Below, in pieces: positions 1-6,058 of a stretch of 7,995 nucleotides of DNA (positions are counted from its first letter, which is position 1; each line of letters opens with the position of its first letter). Origin of the DNA: Desulfobacteraceae bacterium (GTDB lineage Bacteria > Desulfobacterota > Desulfobacteria > Desulfobacterales > UBA5616); contig JAUXEW010000132.1 in the NCBI GenBank assembly GCA_030620375.1, positions 1 to 7,995 on the forward strand, written 5' to 3'. The translations under genes and the position numbers were made by a program. Below the pieces are notes generated by a model. It ran no database searches and was not told where the DNA came from. It saw nothing but the letters and a program-made list of their open reading frames with translations.

Positions 1-1212
1 AAGTATGTGCGGATCAAAGTCACAGTTGCCGCACTCGATATCTTTTCTGCCAACAACACCGGTCCAGTAAGATGTTTTAAAATCGATGTATGCCTGAGAC
101 GACATCCAGGGACCGGTTTCGCCCGTTGCTCTGACATCAAGCGGCTTGTAAGAGCAATAGATCCCCTTCCAAAAAGTGCCTTTTTTGTCGTATGTTTCCG
201 CGTTCGTAATATAGAAAATTTTATCCGCCATCCAGACAAGACGCTTGGATTCCGGATAGCGCGGGTTTTTGGCGTTAATTTCAATCATGTAATTATCCCA
301 CAGTTCCCATGGATCTTCATCGAGGATGGGATGGGTATAGCCATTGTAATATTCACCGCCGATTTTATCAGATCCTTCAAATTTTTGATTCATCAAGCAC
401 AGGAGCGGTTTTTTCCCCAAATATTTGTACGTAAATTCATGAATTTTTCCATCAAAACCATAGTAATCGTCATAGCAAGCCGCCGTGCCGCGAACGGGGT
501 TGGACCGTTCACCGGAAACCAGCCGTAGCGTCCGCCGCAATGTGGGAACGTATGTCCACATATCATCGGACTTTTTGGGGTCCTTGTACCGCCAAATCAA
601 AAAATCCATATCCTTGTTGACGCCGTCGGGAGAATGCTGGACAAAACCAAAGAAAAGCCCATGAGGATTGGGCCGTTCCGGCTTTGGATCAACGGAGGTC
701 CTGTTAGTGAAGTACATGTAGAACTGGATGCCGCTACCACTGGTGATTCGTCCGCCTTTCCGTTGCGAGTAAGCGACCCATCCGGGTTTGGTATAATAAA
801 ATTGGTCACTGCGCCAACGAAAGTAAAAATTATACATGATTTTTTGCGCCAGGTTAGGTTCTTTAAGGTCAGGGAACGGCATACCCGCTTTGTGGTCTCC
901 CGCTAAATTGCCGTTTTGGTCAATGGAGAATTTTCCGCGGTTTTTTTCCGTCCATTCCATGTATCCTTTGGGCGGCCAATACTCCTCTGTTTCTTTTACC
1001 GTGACTACAGTTGGTCGAGCAAAATCAGTCCCTTTGATGAACTGACGAAGGTAGCTGGGGAAATAGCTTTTGTACTGATCCAGATTGTCGGCATTGATTA
1101 CGTCGCCGGGTTTGGGTTCGGCAGCAAGCAGATTCGCGGGCAGCATCAGACTCAGCGAAAGAAACAATAACGTTAACAAGATTGGCAATCGAGCGGTGCT
1201 TAATTTCTCCAT
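1..1212 (-). CDS. DUF1329 family secreted protein, copy 1 (C-terminus cut by window edge)
   Basis: Reading the minus strand from the ATG at 1212 gives 404 codons with no stop up to the window edge. Alignment to the complete paralog at 1522-2793 suggests only about 19 residues are missing. The product starts MEKLSTARLPILLTLLF and has a Sec signal peptide (residues 1 to about 31, ending LLAAEP, with no lipobox Cys), so it should be periplasmic or outer-membrane associated. The mature part is rich in Trp, Tyr and Phe. It carries the DUF1329-like core DMDFLIWRY, then WTYVPTLRRTLR, then YDDYYGFDGKIHEF. DUF1329 is a family of unknown function; some members are annotated as outer-membrane lipoprotein-sorting-like. 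By eye about two thirds of residues match copy 2. The stretch after the core (about residues 265-300) is the most divergent. Near the C-terminus there is a CGNC pair. An SD (AAAGGAG, 9-nt spacing) supports this start over an in-frame ATG at 1257. The family call is fairly firm; the function is unknown. Confidence 0.88.
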   Translation of the reverse strand, partial: MEKLSTARLPILLTLLFLSLSLMLPANLLAAEPKPGDVINADNLDQYKSYFPSYLRQFIKGTDFARPTVVTVKETEEYWPPKGYMEWTEKNRGKFSIDQNGNLAGDHKAGMPFPDLKEPNLAQKIMYNFYFRWRSDQFYYTKPGWVAYSQRKGGRITSGSGIQFYMYFTNRTSVDPKPERPNPHGLFFGFVQHSPDGVNKDMDFLIWRYKDPKKSDDMWTYVPTLRRTLRLVSGERSNPVRGTAACYDDYYGFDGKIHEFTYKYLGKKPLLCLMNQKFEGSDKIGGEYYNGYTHPILDEDPWELWDNYMIEINAKNPRYPESKRLVWMADKIFYITNAETYDKKGTFWKGIYCSYKPLDVRATGETGPWMSSQAYIDFKTSYWTGVVGRKDIECGNCDFDPHIL

Positions 1213-1220
1213 GATAATTT

Positions 1221-1228
1221 TCTCCTTT
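1221..1228 (-). promoter_or_regulatory. Shine-Dalgarno site of DUF1329 copy 1
   Basis: Minus-strand AAAGGAGA lies 8-9 nt before the ATG at 1212. It lies inside the reading frame that would start at the upstream ATG (1257), and that upstream ATG has no SD of its own. The start at 1212 also gives a well-formed signal peptide, so it is preferred. Confidence 0.75.
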
Positions 1229-1314
1229 AGATGGTTAATTAAGATGGGATGGTGCATAAGACACTCAATTTATTGAATACGCTTTAAAAGAAACAGAACA
1301 ACATAAAAATTTAA

Positions 1315-1361
1315 TTTAATACACCAATTGATATTTAAGTCAATAGGAAATAATTGGTTTT
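1315..1361 (-). promoter_or_regulatory. Promoter-like block of DUF1329 copy 1
   Basis: On the minus strand a TTGACT -35-like hexamer (1338-1343) is followed after 16-17 nt by TATTAA/ATTAAA (1315-1321). Transcription would then begin about 95-100 nt before the start codon. Immediately upstream is an AAAACC...TTTCCT motif (1345-1361). The same arrangement, TTTCCT-N-TTGACTT followed by GTG-N3-TAAA at the same spacing, recurs at 3164-3209 upstream of the paralog. That recurrence is the main support. The remainder of the 1258-1521 spacer holds only the terminator of copy 2. Confidence 0.6.
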
Positions 1362-1424
1362 GAATGGGATTTGCGTTTAAGGCAGGTCCGTGAGAAGTTT
1401 CATTTCAGGATGTGTCATATATAT

Positions 1425-1460
1425 CCAAACAAAAACGGGTGACATTTTAAGTCACCCGTT
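1425..1460 (-). terminator. Rho-independent terminator of DUF1329 copy 2
   Basis: A perfect 10-bp stem (AACGGGTGAC at 1434-1443 with GTCACCCGTT at 1451-1460, plus-strand view) encloses a 7-nt loop. On the minus strand it runs into the T-rich tract TTTTTGTTT. It lies about 60 nt past the stop codon of the gene at 1522-2793, in the right orientation. It should separate that gene from the downstream paralog. Confidence 0.92.
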
Positions 1461-1521
1461 AATGAAAAAGTGTTGATTGAATATGGGGACGGTCGATTTT
1501 GACCGCCATTTTTTTAAGCGG

Positions 1522-2793
1522 TTAGTAAGTTAGTTTTACGCCGTTTTCCGTGGGTATGGGCAGGTCTGAACCGAGAACACCCGGCTCAAGCACATATGGA
1601 TCAAACGGGCAGTTGGCTTGGCAGGCACCTCTCCGGATAACGCCGGTCCAGTATGACGTTTTAAAATCCGAGTACCCTTGGGACTGCATCCAGGGGCCCC
1701 ACTCATCCATGCAGGTGGCGGTAGGAGAATAGGACTGGTACAACCCTTTCCAAAATTCACCCCGTTTATCATATGTTTCCGCATAAGAGGCCATAAAAAT
1801 CTTGTCCGTCACCCAGAGGAGCCGCTTGGATTCCGGGTACCGCGGGTTTTTAGCCTTAATTTCCAGCAGATAATGATCCCAGACTTCGTAGGGGTCATCT
1901 TCTCCGAACAAGATCGGATGAGGCCATCCGTTAAAAAGCTCCGGCCTGGTGAGCGCCGTTGTGTTTTGATGCATGAGTGCCACTATTCTTTTTTGGCCCA
2001 GGTTTTTGTATGTGAATTCATGAATCTTTCCATCAAACCCGTAATAATCATCATAGGTGGCAGCCGAACCCCGGACGGGATTTGACCGCTCGCTGGAGAC
2101 CATTCTTATGGTCCGCCGCAATGTGGGAACGTATGTCCACATCTCATCGGACTTTTTGGGGTCCGTATACCGCCATATCAAAAAATCCATGTCCTTGCTA
2201 ATCCCGGTGCCAATATGCTGAATGAAACCAAAGAAAAGCCCATGGGGATTCGGTCGCTCCGGCAGCGGCGGCAGGCTGGTTCGGTTGGTAAAGTACATGT
2301 AAAACTGTAATCCGCCCGTGCTTGTGATCCTGCCTCCCTTTCTCTGCCCGTAAGAAATCCATCCGGGCTGCATGTAGGTCCACTGGTCGCTTCGCCAGCG
2401 GTAGTAAAAGTTCCACATGAGTTTCTGGGCCAAATTGGGTTCCTTGGGATCCGGAAACGGTTGACCCGCCCTGTAATTTCCCTGAATATTGCCTTCCGAA
2501 TCGATTTTCAGTTGGCCCCGGTTTTTTTCCGTCCACTCCATATATCCATCCGGCATCGAGTAATATTCGGTTTCTCTCATCGTGATAACTACCGGCGCGG
2601 CAAAATCGGTGCCTTTAATAAATTTTACCATAAAGCTGGGGAAATATTCCTCGTATTGGTCCACATTGCCGGCATTGATTACTTCGCCGGGTTTGGGTTC
2701 GGCAGCAAGCAGATTCGCGGGCAGCATAAGACTCATCACAAGAAACAATAGCGTTAACAAGATTGGCAATCGAGCGTTGTTAAATTTCTCCAT
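1522..2793 (-). CDS. DUF1329 family secreted protein, copy 2 (complete)
   Basis: This is a 423-residue protein read from the ATG at 2793. An in-frame ATG at 2838 would add 15 residues (MNHPTLINH...), but the SD AAAGGAG sits inside that extension, 9 nt before 2793, and the signal peptide begins properly at MEKFNNARLP. The signal peptide is residues 1 to about 30/31 (hydrophobic run 10-29, ending NLLAAEP). There is no lipobox Cys and no later membrane segment, so a soluble periplasmic or membrane-peripheral protein is expected. Family hallmarks are the core at about 201-260 with WTYVPTLRRTIR (219-230) and the YDDYYGFDGKIHEF segment. DUF1329 function is unknown; structural kinship with LolA-type lipid-handling folds is suggested by annotation practice, not shown here. 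A CQANC pair lies near the C-terminus. It is followed by its own terminator and lies upstream of a diverged tandem paralog. The mobile element at 2903-3057 lies in its leader. Confidence 0.92.
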   Translation of the reverse strand: MEKFNNARLPILLTLLFLVMSLMLPANLLAAEPKPGEVINAGNVDQYEEYFPSFMVKFIKGTDFAAPVVITMRETEYYSMPDGYMEWTEKNRGQLKIDSEGNIQGNYRAGQPFPDPKEPNLAQKLMWNFYYRWRSDQWTYMQPGWISYGQRKGGRITSTGGLQFYMYFTNRTSLPPLPERPNPHGLFFGFIQHIGTGISKDMDFLIWRYTDPKKSDEMWTYVPTLRRTIRMVSSERSNPVRGSAATYDDYYGFDGKIHEFTYKNLGQKRIVALMHQNTTALTRPELFNGWPHPILFGEDDPYEVWDHYLLEIKAKNPRYPESKRLLWVTDKIFMASYAETYDKRGEFWKGLYQSYSPTATCMDEWGPWMQSQGYSDFKTSYWTGVIRRGACQANCPFDPYVLEPGVLGSDLPIPTENGVKLTY

Positions 2794-2801
2794 AATAATT
2801 T

Positions 2802-2809
2802 TCTCCTTT
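2802..2809 (-). promoter_or_regulatory. Shine-Dalgarno site of DUF1329 copy 2
   Basis: Minus-strand AAAGGAGA precedes the ATG at 2793 by 8-9 nt. It lies in a 30-bp block (2795-2824) that is identical to 1214-1243 in front of the paralog. It decides the start in favour of 2793 over 2838. Confidence 0.75.
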
Positions 2810-2893
2810 AGATGGTTAATTAAGGTGGGATGGTTCATAAGATACTAAATTTAAATACAAAAGGTTTAAAGGGCTAAAAGGGAAACATAATGT

Positions 2894-2899
2894 ATTATA
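2894..2899 (-). promoter_or_regulatory. Perfect TATAAT -10 candidate abutting the mobile element
   Basis: Minus-strand TATAAT lies about 100 nt before the DUF1329 copy 2 start and overlaps the direct repeat left by the adjacent element. No good -35 is present now: at 17-19 nt upstream the element end offers only TTCGAC or CGACTT. With the element and one repeat removed, TTGCAA falls exactly 17 nt upstream. The hexamer is observed; promoter activity is inferred. Confidence 0.4.
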
Positions 2900-2902
2900 A
2901 AA

Positions 2903-3057
2903 GATGGTTTCGTAAAAAGTCGAAGAGTTCTCTTTTCCGTCATTCCAGCGAAAGCCGGGCACGTAGTGAAGCTTTTTGGCTATCCAGTAAATTCAATGCG
3001 TTCTGGATGCCGGATCAAGTCCGGCATGACGATTTAGGGACTTTTTACGAAGCCATC
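2903..3057. mobile_element. MITE-like element, 155 bp, with 19-bp terminal inverted repeats
   Basis: The left end GATGGTTTCGTAAAAAGTC (2903-2921) is matched by the reverse complement of 3039-3057 with one mismatch. The element is flanked by the direct repeat ATAAAA (2897-2902 and 3058-3063), a candidate target duplication, although the AT-rich context weakens this. Inside are a CGTCAT/ATGACG pair (2938-2943, 3026-3031), an ATCCAG/CTGGAT pair (2982-2987, 3003-3008) and a perfect 8-bp hairpin (3007-3014 with 3020-3027, loop TCAAG). It encodes no credible protein, so it would depend on a transposase elsewhere. Similar GTCATTCC...CCGGCATGAC repeats are familiar in environmental bacterial genomes. 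Confidence 0.8.
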
Positions 3058-3163
3058 ATAAAAAAGATTAATCGTAATTGCAAGCTTATAGACATTAATA
3101 GCCGTGAGATTTTGAATTAGACCAATAGGCTAATCTTGTATAAAAAACTAATTGGCGTTCAGT

Positions 3164-3209
3164 TTTATGGCACTATGTGGTTTATAAGTCAACAGGAAAT
3201 TAAGGTTTT
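3164..3209 (-). promoter_or_regulatory. Distal promoter-like block of DUF1329 copy 2
   Basis: On the minus strand TTGACT (3187-3192) is followed after 17 nt by CATAAA (3164-3169). It is preceded by AAAACC...TTTCCT. The block aligns without gaps from the -35 to the -10 with the block in front of copy 1 (1315-1361), which supports common descent and use. If used, the leader to the start at 2793 would be about 365 nt and would contain the MITE-like element. The rest of 3058-3300 shows nothing else I can identify. Confidence 0.5.
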
Positions 3210-3301
3210 TTATAAAAACGCCGCAGAAAATCTCGCGGTTTACGATGAGGGTGAAAGCGAAGCCGGGGCAAGGCTTGGTTTTATTATGGTTTTTCAATAC
3301 C

Positions 3302-3322
3302 CCTCCCGCTTGCGGCGGGGAG
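3302..3322 (-). terminator. GC-rich hairpin just after the kinase gene, doubtful terminator
   Basis: CTCCCGC pairs with GCGGGGAG around a short loop with one bulged base, starting about 6 nt past the kinase stop codon. On the minus strand it is followed by GGTATTGAAAAACC, not a T-run, so it is not a typical intrinsic terminator. It may instead block 3' exonucleases or be one copy of an interspersed palindrome. Confidence 0.35.
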
Positions 3323-3327
3323 TTTCA

Positions 3328-5289
3328 TTATTCATCCAGCACTTTCCTTACTAAATTTGATAAGTATCTGGATTCAAATGGTTTTAATGCAAAAGCCCTA
3401 ATCCCTATGGCTTTGGCTTTTTTTTCGGAAATCGGTTCTTTGAAGCCCGTGCAAAGGATAACAGGGATATCGGGCCTTATGTCCATCATTTTAGCGGCCA
3501 CCTTGTCACCCGTAATTTTTGGCATTGTCATATCTGTTATGATTAAATCAAACGCTTCGGGTTCAGCGCTGAAAGCTTCTATTGCTTCCAAAGGGTTTGT
3601 TTTGGCTGTGACGGAATACCCCAGTTTTGACAGGGCCTCATACCAGATATCGATGATGGCTTCTTCATCGTCAATGAACAGGATATGTTCGGTTCCTGTA
3701 GGTAAGGGCTCTCGTAATTCTTCTTCTACGTTAACATCTAAATCAACAACCGGAAAGAGCACTTCAAAGGTAGATCCTTTGCCAATCTCACTAAAAACCT
3801 TTACAGCACCGCCATTGCTTTTCACTATGCCGTGTACCATGGCCAAACCCATACCGGTCCCCACGTCTTTTTCTTTGGTGGTGAAATACGGTTCAAATAT
3901 CTGTTCCATTGTACTTTGATCCATTCCACACCCGTCATCACTTACACACAGCTTCACGAAAGACCCCGGTTTTAAACCGTTGTGGATGCCGGTTTCAGTG
4001 GCATCCAGGACAACAGGCGCCAGCGTTATCCTTATCGAACCCGGTTTTTCACCGATGGCGTGATAAGCATTCGTGCAAAGGTTCATCAATACCTGGTGGA
4101 ATTGGGTAGGGTCTCCAACAAGTGTCCCCGCATTTGGTGTGATGTTTTCACTGATCTCGATTGTTGAGGGAACTGTCGCCTTTAGCAGTTTAATGATTTC
4201 TCTGACAACCCGGTTGCTTTGAATCGGCACTTGTTCTTGACTGCTTTGCCGGCTGAAGGTTAAAATTTGATTGACCAACTTTTTTGCACGATAGCTTGCC
4301 TTGAGAACCCCTTTAATACTTCGATGGACTTGAGGTTCGTTTGAAATATCGTCGAGAGCCATTTCTGAGTATCCTGTAATAGCCGCGAGAATGTTGTTGA
4401 AATCGTGCGCCACACCGGCTGATAATTGTCCTAGCGCACGAAACTTTTCTAATTCAGCGAGGTTCCATTCCATTTGATTTCGTTTTTCCAATTCATCCTT
4501 CAGCTCGCCGTAAAGTCTTGCATTCTCGATGGCCATCGCTGCCTGAGATGCAAAGATACTGAGAAGTAGCGCATCCTGTTCGCTAAAGGTACCCCCGTTT
4601 TCCTTGTTGATTGCTTCGAGTACGCCGATTAATTTTGTTTTTGCTTTCATGGGGACTGCAAGAATAGATTTTGTTTCAAATCCGGATTTTTTATCAATTC
4701 CTGAATAGTGTCTGCGGTCTTTTTTTACATCTGGAATAACAACGGGTTCCCCATGTTCCACAACCCAACCGGCAATGCCTTGTCCCTTTTTGATGCGAAT
4801 ATCCATAAGCTCATCCGCTTTTGGTCCCGTCGGCACACTGAAAATTAATTCACCGGTATCCTCTTCAAGCAACATAAGTGTGCTGGCAGTCGAATGCGTT
4901 ACTTTGCTAGCATTTTTCATGATAAGGGATAGAACTTCAACCAGATTGAGCGACGTATTAACCAGTGCTCCCATGTCCATAACAGAGCACAAGGCATCAC
5001 TTTCTATAGTGGAATACTCTTTCAGCATTATTTCCTGTTGTTTCAAGGCTTTAACAAGTTGATCCGTTGTTATATACCCCATTTTATGAAGGATGTCGCC
5101 AAGCAAAGGGATGTTTTCCGCTTTACTGGCAAATCTCGCTTCAGCCACCATCCGGGTTCTTTGAAGCTTTTCGGGGAGCAATTCATTGTTCGTTATTTCC
5201 CTTTGCTTGGATAAAGCGGCTTCTAGCTGCTTCTGGGTGACGAAACCCAAGTCAGATAAAACTTCACCAATTAATTGTTTTAGAGCCAT
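3328..5289 (-). CDS. Cytoplasmic hybrid sensor histidine kinase (MshEN-like pair, GAF, HisKA, HATPase, REC)
   Basis: This is a 653-residue protein with no signal peptide or membrane segment, hence cytoplasmic. Residues 6-29 and 62-85 are two 24-residue repeats of the type II secretion ATPase N-terminal (MshEN) pattern: LIGEVL...G-V...L...L..Q and LLGDIL...G-I...L...L..Q. A GAF domain follows at about 105-260, then a short coiled stretch (258-285). The HisKA H-box AGVAHDFNNIL gives phospho-acceptor His295. The ATPase domain has the N-box NLCTNA (403-408), DDGCGM (451-456), EPYFTTK (466-472) and GTGMGL (477-482). The C-terminal receiver (535-653) has acidic D540/D541, phospho-acceptor D586, T614 and K636. 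All catalytic residues are present, so autophosphorylation on His295 and transfer to D586 are expected. There is no DNA-binding output domain and no adjacent response regulator, so the final partner is unknown. The SD GGAGG with 7-nt spacing fixes the start. The GAF ligand is not predictable. Confidence 0.95.
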   Translation of the reverse strand: MALKQLIGEVLSDLGFVTQKQLEAALSKQREITNNELLPEKLQRTRMVAEARFASKAENIPLLGDILHKMGYITTDQLVKALKQQEIMLKEYSTIESDALCSVMDMGALVNTSLNLVEVLSLIMKNASKVTHSTASTLMLLEEDTGELIFSVPTGPKADELMDIRIKKGQGIAGWVVEHGEPVVIPDVKKDRRHYSGIDKKSGFETKSILAVPMKAKTKLIGVLEAINKENGGTFSEQDALLLSIFASQAAMAIENARLYGELKDELEKRNQMEWNLAELEKFRALGQLSAGVAHDFNNILAAITGYSEMALDDISNEPQVHRSIKGVLKASYRAKKLVNQILTFSRQSSQEQVPIQSNRVVREIIKLLKATVPSTIEISENITPNAGTLVGDPTQFHQVLMNLCTNAYHAIGEKPGSIRITLAPVVLDATETGIHNGLKPGSFVKLCVSDDGCGMDQSTMEQIFEPYFTTKEKDVGTGMGLAMVHGIVKSNGGAVKVFSEIGKGSTFEVLFPVVDLDVNVEEELREPLPTGTEHILFIDDEEAIIDIWYEALSKLGYSVTAKTNPLEAIEAFSAEPEAFDLIITDMTMPKITGDKVAAKMMDIRPDIPVILCTGFKEPISEKKAKAIGIRAFALKPFESRYLSNLVRKVLDE

Positions 5290-5296
5290 GACAGTG

Positions 5297-5301
5297 CCTC
5301 C
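5297..5301 (-). promoter_or_regulatory. Shine-Dalgarno site of the sensor kinase
   Basis: Minus-strand GGAGG lies 7 nt before the ATG at 5289, which is near-ideal spacing. No convincing -35/-10 pair was found in the 150 nt upstream, although the region around 5365-5385 is very AT-rich. Confidence 0.75.
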
Positions 5302-5481
5302 AAATGATAGTGATGCCTAAATGGAGCGATTTTCAAGTTTGGAAATTCAAACCGGCCGAATTCCTTAAAAATATTATTATTTTAACCAGTTCCGAAATTT
5401 GAAACGCTCAGATTAGGTGATATTAATGGGCTATTAACATCCTTAAGCCGGACAAGCTGCAAAGGCGAGCGAAAATTTAAC

Positions 5482-5626
5482 TAGTGCCCATCCAGAAATG
5501 GCCTTTTTGCCCAATCTCATCGTTATGCGAAAAAAATAATCCTCGGAATATCAAACATATGTCTCCGGTTATTTTTTTCGCTTGCCTTGATCTTGAACAA
5601 AAACCTTCATTTCTGGACGGACACTA
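5482..5626. mobile_element. Second MITE-like element, about 145 bp, with 19-bp terminal inverted repeats
   Basis: TAGTGCCCATCCAGAAATG (5482-5500) is matched by the reverse complement of 5608-5626 with two mismatches, and weaker similarity continues inwards. The centre holds a perfect 13-bp inverted repeat, GCGAAAAAAATAA (5527-5539) and TTATTTTTTTCGC (5569-5581), separated by 29 nt. Both ends carry TA. If that is the target duplication the element is 5484-5624, as expected for Tc1/IS630-type mobilisation, but this is only an inference. There is no coding capacity. Confidence 0.72.
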
Positions 5627-6058
5627 ACTATAAAAATTGCGAAATTGACGCTTTCCGTTGCAAGTAGCTGGAATGTGCGTGCTGTTTCGGTTCAAAATTG
5701 AGCAACAAATGACGTTAACCCAAGGGGAACTTGAATTTATAAATTAACGTTTACTTATTACAAGATAATCAATCAGAAGGCAATGATTTATACTCGATTT
5801 ATTACATGACCCGCAATCCCGAGTACATTTCTCCATACCTTGCTTCAGGATACGCTTCAATCCGATATTTACGAATGGACGAAAGGGCCAAATAGCTTAA
5901 TCCCGGTTAATTTTTAACAATAAGATGCAATTTCGGCAAACTGTGGAATATCAAAGATAAGCGATCGGATACTCTCCAACGAATTCCGATCCCCGCCTTA
6001 AGATCTCATGTGGGTACTTTTTCTCCAGATTTTTTGTTTCGGTTAAGAGATGTTTTTT
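5627..6058. other. Gene-free spacer between receptor and kinase genes
   Basis: About 430 bases downstream of the receptor gene contain no ORF with a credible start and family signature, no tRNA-like fold that I could see, and no clear intrinsic terminator for the receptor gene. A 29-codon plus-strand frame at 5806-5895 is the only notable reading frame and lacks a good ribosome site. It could be decayed coding sequence, but nothing recognisable remains. Confidence 0.5.

Noticed and set aside
7..528. Plus-strand open frame of 173 codons, and similar plus-strand frames at 634-906, 1678-2085 and 2461-2751
   Set aside because: They lie antisense to the DUF1329 genes, and matching frames occur opposite both paralogs because the coding strand is conserved. 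None has a family signature or a clear ribosome site.
2794..2838. Upstream in-frame ATG extending DUF1329 copy 2 by 15 residues (also present in copy 1 at 1257)
   Set aside because: The SD lies within the extension just before the downstream ATG, no SD precedes the upstream one, and the extension would put a charged tail before the signal peptide.
2903..3057. CRISPR array or riboswitch in the palindromic region
   Set aside because: There is no regularly spaced direct repeat and no recognisable riboswitch core. Terminal inverted repeats plus a flanking duplication fit a mobile element better.
2890..3120. Plus-strand open frame of 76 codons
   Set aside because: It spans the MITE-like element and its inverted repeats, and its sequence is explained by the palindromes.
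3245..3919. Plus-strand open frame of 224 codons
   Set aside because: Most of it is antisense to the receiver and ATPase domains of the sensor kinase, whose motifs are unambiguous. Its Ser-rich low-complexity product is typical of an opposite-strand artefact.
5806..5895. Small plus-strand frame MTRNPEYISPYL... of 29 codons
   Set aside because: It has no convincing SD, no recognisable domain and a very short length. It could be a relic, but this cannot be supported.
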